Below are positions 32,459 to 40,453 of a stretch of 40,453 nt of DNA, piece after piece. Source of the DNA: Neelides folsomi (Eukaryota > Arthropoda > Collembola > Neelipleona > Neelidae). The notes below the pieces were generated by a model. The model worked only from the letters and a program-made list of their open reading frames with translations, had not been told where the DNA came from and did no database searches. Made by a program: the position numbers and the translations under genes. Position 1 is the first letter of the stretch. The number at the start of each line of letters is the position of its first letter. Where the stretch lies: positions 1 through 40,453 of the forward strand of contig JAQGBZ010000493.1 in NCBI GenBank assembly GCA_034687125.1, read 5' to 3'.

Positions 32459-33191
32459 ATTTAGACAATAAAAGTCTTGATTGGTTTTTTAATTGGTCTT
32501 TATATATATCTACTTGTGCATAAAATGATTAATAAATGACATTATAGTAATGTGTTGTTTTTGTAATTTATAATCATTTCCACCCATGCATGTGAAGTAA
32601 TCAGAATTTGCATAAAGGGTTAATTGCTTGAATTAAATGAAATCAATACTTAAAGACACATTTGTGATACTGTGGTTGAATTAGACAAAACTCTTTTAAT
32701 ACAAACATTACTGGTTTAAAATGCTCTTTTGCATCAATAAAGAAATAGTGAGATGTAGCAAATGCATATTGAGTTGTACATCCTCAACCAAAATGCTAAT
32801 TATAGTAAGTATTCCAATGTCACTTGACTCAATCAGTAGCTTTCCAGATGATTAATTATCGAATTTTTATCTAAAGAATATTGATGATTCTCCAATTTGA
32901 ATGAGACGGCTGAAGAATCCAACGAGATGCGTCGGATCCAATAAGCTAAACTTTCTTCTATTCATTCAAATTGAAGTTGAACCAAGGAGTGAAGTGACAG
33001 ACAAACTGTCTGCTCAGAGGGATTTTTTCCCTTTGAGGATCCCTGTGACAATAGTGGTAATTACAAGGATCCAGATGTGGAATTCATTTTTAATGAAGAT
33101 TTAAGCTTAAAAGGGGCAACCTACTCTACTTGATTGGAAATGGTGGTTCGAGCTTCTTTTGTCCATCCATAAAATCTCGTCCTTCTCTTAC

Positions 33192-33332
33192 CACCGTCAA
33201 TTAAACTCCCAAGATGAAGAGTTATAAATGAAATTGAGGCGGTTCGGCTCATTTGATATTGATATACATCTCCATTGATTCGCACATCTTTTAGATTGGA
33301 TCTGATAGGGATGATATATCTTTGGGAAAATT
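33192..33332 (-). other. Coding-like open frame, possible orphan exon
   Basis: A minus-strand frame opens after TGCTTAAG (acceptor-like) and reads FSQRYIIPIRSNLKDVRING, then VYQYQMSRTASISFITLHLG, ending at a good donor (GGTG|GTAAGA). At 141 nt it keeps the frame. It sits in a G+C-richer patch of an otherwise AT-rich region. No family and no partner exons were recognised. Confidence 0.3.
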
Positions 33333-35055
33333 CTTAAGCAGAATTCATTTAAAACTCTTTGTTAAGTAAAAATGATTGGACTAATATGGTTTTCGTTTAA
33401 TTAAATATGACTATATTCCTTACTTATGTATGTACGTACGGTGCCGTTGGTATGCTATATGGGAATATGGGGTATGTTCTTTATTTCAATACAATAAACA
33501 AAATGAAATATTGTATTTAAAAGATAGAACTTGTATACATACTATACATCCCAAATATAATTAATGTTTTAACGTTATGATTTTTTTACCTTTTAATAAA
33601 CTATCAAATAATGAGTGGCTCAGTTGCACTAATTATGTTCGTCTTAATTAGTGATTTCAACCAAAGTGTTTAAAAGAAACTTTAAGCTCATAGAAAATCT
33701 CACAAAATTATATGGGCGAATATTGTATGGATATGGGTAAAGTAAAACGTAAAATCAATAAATATAAGTATTAGACAAATAAGCATTCACAAGCGAAAGG
33801 TATGTTTTTGTTAAAACTTAAAATGTATGGACTTCTATAGTTTAAATTGCATCGGGTCTTCTTCACTTTTACTTACTATTTAAAGATAACATAAAAGTAC
33901 ATAAAAGATAACATAACAGATAACATAGAGTAATAAATGAAAAAAATAAAATACTAATGTCTAATGCATATTATGCTTAAGACTGTACGCGGTTCATTTG
34001 ATAAACGCCATAATTGTATAAATAAATGTCCCGTGTCCCTATTAGATTATATTCCCATGTACTGCTTTAGGTAATTTTAATACAAACTATTAGTACAAAG
34101 GAAACAGATGGTCATAAATAAAACAAATATAGTGACACTTCTTTTTAGGTATATAAGTTTTTAAATATTGCAAATAAACCTGACATCTTTGTCTTTTTGG
34201 TAATGTAAAAAAGAGGCAAATAAGTAGTTTGTTATGTACATAGTTTAATGTAAATTATCTGCCTATAATATTAGTAAATCTATCTAATTAAATAAAATGT
34301 TATCTGCAAACTCTCATTACATTACACTATGTGTACATTATTAGTGTAATTTTCAGTTTCTTAATAAATATCTGTATATTGTAAAAATATAAAAGTTTAT
34401 TAGTTTAATAAATTGTATTAATATTGGCGTTGAGTGTTGACTTTTGGGTATGTCATTGTTAGATTAAAATTAAGTAATAGAGTACTGTGTATTTATAGTA
34501 AAAATATTTTGTTAAAATAATTAATCAAATACATTTTTAATCATACATGGAGAAATGTGACTTGTAAACTGAAAGTGATTATTGTACTTTTGTCTGATAT
34601 CCTTATAAATAATATCATAAATAACATATTTATATTTACACATTATTATTAATTGTAATAATGTTAATGTTATTTAGTAGTTAAATTACTAGCAAAGTTA
34701 ATAATTGATCGATAATTATCAATGATAACTTTTGATCGCCTGCATTGAATCTGACTGCTCTGTGTGTACAAAAGGGCTTATGTAATTCTAAGATAATATC
34801 TATTTATATGAGTATGGATCATCATACTATATTAAAGAATTATATTTATTCATACATACATATTGAATTTTGTGTAACTAATTAAATAACAGCTTTAATT
34901 ATTTAAATTAAGATATCATTTTATTATCTCACAATGGAAACCAAACCCTTTATTGTTACTTTCTAACTAAAACAATAGCGATATTTACGATATAAAATTT
35001 TAATAATTAAATTGTTTAAATTTCAAACATATCTCAATTAGGTAGGTAATTGGAA

Positions 35056-36502
35056 ATGAAAAAATATTTACTTTTTGTGACAATTGTTTTAACATTTGCG
35101 ATCTACGTTTTCCTTAACTTGGAAATTGAACTTGAGATTAATTCCGGATCACTCAAGTCAATCAAATTTAATGTTAAACAGCCTGAGCCTGAAGTGAAGT
35201 CCGTCCTTATTCATTATCAAAGAGCCTTCTCAAGTAAATCAAGTCTCATGAGATTTGGGATCAATGAAACTTGGCAAAGGGAATATTGCAATTACGAATG
35301 CAAGTACACTTACAATGTTTCTCTCGTCAATTCGACAGATGCGGTGGTCCTGCATAGTTTTGATATGGGAAAGTAAGTACTTAATTATTTTGAGAATTAT
35401 TACCTATTACGTTAATAACATTGAAATTTTGACTATGGTTTTTAAAGGAGTTATAAATGTCAATTTCAACTCAACTTTTAGTGATAAATCAATGTTATTT
35501 TACCACAATTACAGAAAGCTGAAAAGGGGGAATGAAAAACAAGTTTGGATATTTTTCCAACAAGAGTCGCAAAGTTCTACAAATCAGGCTGTTTTTGCAT
35601 TTTATGAAAATTTCTTTAATTGGACGATGACTTATAGGAAAGATTCGGATATTTATTTTCCATACGGGCAATTTGTGAAGGGAAAATCAAACTCTTTTAA
35701 CGTTTCTTCTAAGATAAAGTAAGCAAACTTTAATTTTTAATATTCGAAATACATAATTAGCTCACAACTTCATACACAGTATACATGTGATGTAGTAGAG
35801 AAATATTGTATTATGGCTCGATCACATATACTGTATATTTTAATAATCATTAGTTAATTAGTGATATTAATGAATTTATGAGAATCAGATTTTTATAAAA
35901 AATTCTTTATATTTTGCAGTGCCAAACCTGTTGCGTGGATAGTATCGAATTGTGGAGCCAATCATCGAAACATATTTGCAAACGAACTTGAAAAATTCAT
36001 TGCAATTGACAGATACGGCAGTTGTGGGAAACTCAAATGTTCACAAAACACAAGTCCTTACAGATATTTATCGAATAAAACTTGCCAAGAGGAAATCGGC
36101 CCCAATTATAAATTTTATTTGGCACTTGAAAATTCCTTATGCCCGGAGTATGTGACAGAAAAGTTCTTTGAAGCCATCGCTGCTGAAATGGTTCCAATTG
36201 TGAACGGAGAAAACTACGACTACAATCAAATTGCACCGCCAAATTCATTTATCGACAAATCAAAATTTAATTCTACGGAGGATCTTTCCACATATTTAAA
36301 AACCATATTGGGAAATGAAACTCAATTTGCAGAGTTTTTCGAATGGAGGGATTCATATAAACTTGAAATTGACGAAATAAAGTCTCGTTCTTGGTGTTCA
36401 TTTTGCACAAAATTGCACCAATCTGAAGAAAGTGTCCAGAAAACTTATGCTAATATTTCTAATTGGTGGTTTAATAATTACACAAATTCTAAGCTTTGTT
36501 AA
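35056..36502 (+). CDS. GT10 alpha-1,3-fucosyltransferase
   Basis: Model: join(35056..35372, 35515..35718, 35920..36502), 367 residues, phases consistent. An upstream extension of the frame has no ATG, so 35056 is the start. Seen: a short cytosolic tail and one anchor helix (about 4-20), typical of Golgi type II transferases; a stem with several N-glycosylation sites; the acceptor-side motif FFNWTMTYRKDSDIYFPYG (139-157); and the donor-binding block KFYLALENSLCPEYVTEKFF (238-257), followed by APPNSFID. The usual KFYLAFENS has Leu for Phe. These residues mark transfer of fucose from GDP-fucose to GlcNAc of N-glycans or related glycans in the Golgi. Which linkage (core alpha-1,3 or Lewis type) cannot be told from sequence. 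Compact for the family but complete. Confidence 0.92.
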
Positions 36503-37261
36503 ACTTTTATTCAAATAATATTAAAATCATTTTTAAGTTATTTTTATAATTTTAATACTACATTTTACTAACACATTATGTATTTTATTGTTGCAACTAA
36601 ATAATATTTTTTTATTTTTTAAAAATTAATTGTAACATTTTATTGTTAAAAGCACATACCTACCTCTACGTATTTGCGCATGCTATTTATATTAAATGCC
36701 TATTATATTGCCTAATATAATATTTATTTATATTACCTATATTATATAAGTATACCATAAATATCTAGCCTTATTTACAAATACATATGTATAATGTATA
36801 TTGTATTACATGTGTATAGTAGCTTATAGTATATCCTAAATACAAATAAATATTTATTTTGATTTTGCTTTATTACTTTTTACTTTACCTTTTAAGTGAA
36901 TATCGAATATTTAAAAAAAACCTGAGTGAGTTGGGAATATCTCTGCTTTACAATACCCATCCTATACCCATTCCAGATTGGAAACTTTCATATGGACCTA
37001 AAGGATTATAAATATTGTATAGAGGTTTGTAGGATATTATTAATAGTTTACTTTCATAAAAGTTTACAATTCGGCATTTAAGAAAAATACCTTCTTTTTC
37101 TTTCCTTTATACTTGGTCAAAGAAATTAATTCTTTAGTTTTATTTTTTGTTCAGTTGTATTTTTAACTTGATATGCGATTATACCAATATTTCACAAGGT
37201 TTAATATCATTTCAATTTATTACAAAACTCAAAGTGTTTGATGAAAAATAAAATTATTTCA
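36503..37261. other. AT-rich intergenic region
   Basis: The 3' flank of the fucosyltransferase gene; no open frame, RNA or repeat was supported. Confidence 0.45.
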
Positions 37262-37764
37262 AAGACATCATGTCCGTTTTGTGATAAACTTATGCTGAAT
37301 ATAAATGATCACATATAACGACATGTTAATGAAAAACCATTTAAGTGCAATGTTTGCCAAAAGTCTTTTATTAATTCTGGTTATCTAAAAATCCACGTTT
37401 ATATTCATAAAAATATTAAACCTTACCAATGTGTCTTGTGCAAAAAGACATTTACATTCAAGAGTTGTTTATTGTGTGGCCCCATACGCTGATTCACACA
37501 AGAGAAAAACCGCACAAGTGTAGTAATGTGTGCAAAAAATCCTTTCCCGAAGCGAGTGGATTGATAAGACACATGAGGACTCATACAAAAGAGCATCCTT
37601 TCAAATGTCAAATATGCAACAGAAGTTTTGCCGATTATTCCAATTTGCTTCAACATGATAGAACCCACAAGGGAGAAAAACGATTTGTGTGTGATAGATG
37701 TGATATGAAACTTATTAGAAACACCCATTTAACATACCATAAAAATACGATTCATAATGTTTAA
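37262..37764 (+). pseudogene. Broken C2H2 zinc-finger gene
   Basis: The first frame shows CPFCDKLMLNINDHI, then a TAA, then RHVNEKPFKCNVCQKSFINS, a further finger (CVLCKKTF), and a TGA after GPIR. A one-base shift near 37470-37490 carries the finger array on: HTREKPHKCSNVCKKSF, CQICNRSF and CDRCDMKL with H-x3-H pairs, ending in HNV and a stop. Linkers are TGEKP-like, unlike the large gene at 12162, so it derives from a classical finger array. One finger has Cys-x3-Cys instead of Cys-x2-Cys. At least one stop and one frameshift mean the array is not translated whole; only the last 90 codons or so remain open. It may be an old retrocopy; no introns are seen. Confidence 0.75.
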
Positions 37765-38820
37765 AAGAATATTTGATGAAGTGCATTTAAATATTTTGAT
37801 TAAACAATAAGAATAATATAATTAATATAAAATATATTGTGTAATAGAAGTAGTTAGTATTTGTAGGTTTAAGCTTGTTGTCATAGTCATCTCATAGCTG
37901 AATTGTCATAGTACCATTTAAATTTTCATGAACTGATTTAATCAAATTAGTTCATGGAAAAACAAATGTCGCCTCATTTTAAGCTATTTTTTAGTAAGGG
38001 ACAAAAATCCAATGATAAATGGAATTGAAGATTAAACAAGTGGATTGACAAGTGCTTGAGTGGTTGATCATTCCATCAACAAGAAATCGATAATTTATTT
38101 GAACTTTTATAGTTTCTAATCATCGTTAATCAATTAACGATACACCTGCAACTGAATTTCAATCATTTGGGGATTTACACGAATTATCTGCCGTCACAAA
38201 AATTGTCTATTTTTCATAAAGTTTCTATTTGTAATATTGGCATATTGGTAATAAGTATCAAAAATTTCTTAATGAATATTTCATTTTTCCGATATTATGT
38301 TAGCATAAAAATTTACTAGTTTATAATGTATATTGCATGTAAGATAAGTAGAAATAAATAACAAAATCCATTAAAATATACCTATTATATGTCATGTTTT
38401 ATTCATATATTAATAAATTTTTCCTATAATTCCTAATTTGTGGAGTGAAAAATAAATACAAACAAAATACATCCTTATCTGAAATGTTATTAACAGAATA
38501 ACTCTACACTAATTAAAGTTAATACATTATAAATAGTAATAACCATAAGCTAATAAATAATATATTTATATTAAGATCTATAAAATAATTTTGAGTAAAT
38601 ACTCTATATATGAATATTATTAACACTCACATCCCCAAACACCTGCTCCTTGAAGTGGACAAGTGAATCAAAATTGAAGAGTCGGATTTTGATCTCATTC
38701 ACCTTTTGAATAACAAAGGTGATAAAGAATAGTAAGTGAAATGGGAACTTGAATAATCTCTTATCTTCCCAATCCTGATGGGTGTCGGATGAGCAACCAG
38801 CAGGTGCTTCAGGTCTTCCG
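37765..38820. other. AT-rich intergenic region
   Basis: Between the broken zinc-finger gene and the NPC2-like promoter no gene or repeat is supported. Confidence 0.45.
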
Positions 38821-38857
38821 TATATAAGAGGAAAATTCGGATATGCAAAACATCAGT
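38821..38857 (+). promoter_or_regulatory. Core promoter of the NPC2-like gene (TATA plus Inr)
   Basis: TATATAAGAG starts at 38821, and the arthropod initiator TCAGT is at 38853-38857, with its A at 38855. The TATA-to-start distance of about 34 bp is normal. The predicted 5' UTR is about 32 nt, up to the ATG at 38887. This is the clearest core promoter in the window. Confidence 0.75.
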
Positions 38858-38886
38858 TCTTTGAATTGGACAATAAAAAAAATACA

Positions 38887-39878
38887 ATGGCAAAGATTCT
38901 CTTCGTGACGGTTTTCCTTGGGCTTGTCTCCCTTGGATATTCAGGACAATTATTCCCAATCCGTGATTTTGAAATGTGTAATAAAAGCTAACAAAATTTC
39001 AAATACAAAATTATTTTATTAAAGTGGTTTAAATATTTATTAATTTAAAAAAAATGTGAATTTTAGGTAATGCAACAGCAAACCCTTCACTTGGAGCTTT
39101 GTCACATCTCGATGTTCCAGCATGCAATTCTTTCCCATGCACACTCATCAAGGGACAAAGTTACCAAGTAGACATCATCTTTAGGCCACGTAAATTCTAA
39201 TTATTTATTTCTTTATATTATTTTAAGTTTCCAATTAAGTAACCAAAAAACTTATATAAAAGATCATATTTTTATATTTTATAAATGTATTATGTCATTA
39301 ATAGACAATGCCGACTCTCAATTGGTTGCTGATGTTAAGGGAATTATTGCTGGTCTTGAACTTCCATGGTAAGAAAATTTTTATAAAATTGTTTCTTCTA
39401 TACAATGTTTTATTACAGCTACAACAGCTTTAAAGATTCATTAATATTTACTCAATTTATTTATCATTAGGCCAGGCGGTGTTGATGCAGATGCTTGCAA
39501 ATTTTTGGTTGGTTCCGGTGGACGATGCCCATACAATCCAGGAATGACGCTCACGTACTCCGTTAACCTCGAAATCTTGAACGAGTATCCAGAGGTAAAT
39601 GTCAATAATCGATCATTGTTATCATTTTCCCCCCTTATTTATACTATGCATTTTCTTAATTTTATTACAAGAAGCCTTTATGAATTTTACTATACCTAAG
39701 ATTTCACTATAATGTATAACCCCTTTGGCCATTTTAGGTTCGAGTTGTCGCCAAATGGATGTTGAATGACGCCGCAAAGCGTCATCATTTCTGCATTTTG
39801 CTTCCACTTGACATCAGGAGGACCAAGAATGGAGATGAAGTTGTCATTTCAGGTGGCAAGATCAGTCCAATTCATTGA
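38887..39878 (+). CDS. NPC2-like ML-domain lipid-binding protein
   Basis: Model: join(38887..38977, 39067..39189, 39305..39368, 39471..39594, 39738..39878), 180 residues, all phases consistent. Seen: a signal peptide (about 1-19), then one ML domain with six cysteines at 31, 50, 55, 102, 112 and 153, the pattern of the three NPC2 disulfides (first-last, second-third, fourth-fifth). Motifs include DVPACNSFPCTLIKGQSY, LPWPGGVDADAC and GGRCPYNPGMTLTYSVNLEI. The protein should be secreted or lysosomal and bind sterols or other lipids in a beta-sandwich; arthropods have many NPC2 copies, some used in chemosensation or defence. The C-terminal tail is somewhat longer than usual. An AATAAA at 39919-39924 fits as the polyadenylation signal. 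Confidence 0.92.
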
Positions 39879-40453
39879 AAACTCAAATCCGTCACTATTT
39901 CTCAATTGCTATCGCATAAATAAATTAAATTCATATTTTCATTTAAAACAAACTGCATTACTCGTAACTTTATTCTCATGAAATCATTGAATCATTATCA
40001 AATAATTAAAATAATAAAAATATTCATTTCTTATAAAACTTATTTAATAATTAAAATAGCATGTAATTTGAGCGATTTATTAAACCAAATACAGCCACAT
40101 AATACATTTTTTACTGGGAGGAGGATACTGGATAGGATTTCTTTGACTATGTATCTAGATGTGATTATTTTCCAAATATTTTACTTTCATCCGCTAACAA
40201 ACAAAAAACAGATTGATAATCATAGGGAAGCTTTTTAAAACAAGTATATGGATTTTTAATATAAAATGATAAAAGTTGATGATTTTGATGATGCTAAATA
40301 AAGATGCGTTTAGTTTGGCTTTTTAGAATTAATGTCATGTCTTGAATTTCGTTGTATATTTATATTTATGTAATTTGGTAAAAGTCTAGTTGGTGGGCGG
40401 AGCCCGCCAACTAGACTTTTAACTTGATTTTATATCAAATTGATAGTGGAGAT
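39879..40453. other. Intergenic region to window end
   Basis: Contains the NPC2-like polyadenylation signal (39919-39924) and the palindrome at 40379-40421. Nothing else is supported. Confidence 0.45.
40379..40421. repeat. G+C-rich palindrome with 20-bp arms
   Basis: TAAAAGTCTAGTTGGTGGGC at 40379-40398 pairs with GCCCGCCAACTAGACTTTTA at 40402-40421 with one mismatch (a possible G-U pair in RNA) and a 3-nt centre. The core is G+C rich in an AT-rich context. It could be the terminal hairpin of a Helitron-like or other element, or a palindromic repeat. Confidence 0.85.

Larger units (their letters stand above)
32325..35055. other. Long intergenic region, right part
   Basis: Holds a MITE relic (32399-32458), a G+C-richer patch at about 32900-33330 with coding-like frames (see findings), and a degenerate tandem repeat of AGATAACATA at about 33884-33930. 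No complete gene is seen. The sequence just before 35056 shows no clear TATA box. Confidence 0.4.

Noticed and set aside
33135..33150. GGTTCGAGC as a tRNA B box
   Set aside because: No matching A box or cloverleaf arms could be drawn around it; the other GGTTCGA-like sites also failed.
35050..35055. Extended start of the fucosyltransferase at 35050
   Set aside because: The codon there is TTG; the ATG at 35056 is the natural start before the membrane anchor.

Overview
The window looks like an arthropod nuclear contig: about 70% A+T, spliced genes with GT-AG introns of roughly 47-460 bp, TATA/Inr-type promoters, and a protein set typical of arthropods (SEC14-like CRAL-TRIO, Star/FkbM, ZAD, NPC2, GT10 fucosyltransferase, DC-STAMP-like). 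A hexapod, possibly a springtail, would fit, but nothing in the sequence fixes the order. No bacterial operon, CRISPR array, rRNA or tRNA was found. Exon models were built by hand from splice sites and reading-frame phase, with no transcript data.

Layout: 1-2.9 kb holds a two-exon DC-STAMP-like membrane protein (+) whose intron carries a very long hairpin. 3.0-10.7 kb is a minus-strand tandem array of secreted CRAL-TRIO proteins. The outer two copies (3076-4489 and 9475-10691) are intact six-exon genes with the same exon phases. The two inner copies are pseudogenes, one keeping exons 1-4 and the other exons 1-2 plus 5-6. A conserved block lies upstream of three copies. 12.1-16.4 kb is a six-exon, 1150-residue C2H2 zinc-finger gene (+). 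17.4-18.1 kb is a small beta/gamma-crystallin-like gene (+) with a foreign insertion in its intron, followed by an unidentified 80-codon ORF. 19.07-20.39 kb is a four-exon FkbM/Star-like type II membrane protein (+). 21.6-22.9 kb is a ZAD protein without C2H2 fingers (+).

23.2-26.7 kb is a decay zone: a broken coiled-coil gene, a stop-split Ser/Pro/Arg-rich coding region, and a TA-flanked mariner-like element with 14-bp terminal repeats and transposase remains, carrying a nested MITE. 27.5-28.7 kb has a candidate 62-residue secreted peptide (+) and, convergent with it, a single-exon secreted protein with a Lys/Ala amphipathic stretch next to a strongly hydrophobic segment (-). 28.7-35.0 kb is mostly noncoding, with one roughly 630-bp inverted-repeat element, a MITE relic and two weak isolated coding-like frames. 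35.06-36.50 kb is a complete three-exon GT10 alpha-1,3-fucosyltransferase (+). 37.26-37.76 kb is a broken C2H2 zinc-finger gene. 38.89-39.88 kb is a five-exon NPC2/ML-domain lipid-binding gene (+) with a well placed TATA box and initiator. A 20-bp-arm palindrome lies at 40.38 kb.

The genes do not form one pathway. Two themes recur: secreted or luminal lipid carriers (CRAL-TRIO copies, NPC2), and chromatin or DNA-binding proteins (three zinc-finger/ZAD loci). The most distinctive region is the CRAL-TRIO array with reciprocal exon loss in its inner copies. The least explained candidates are the 27.5 kb peptide and its hydrophobic neighbour at 28 kb.
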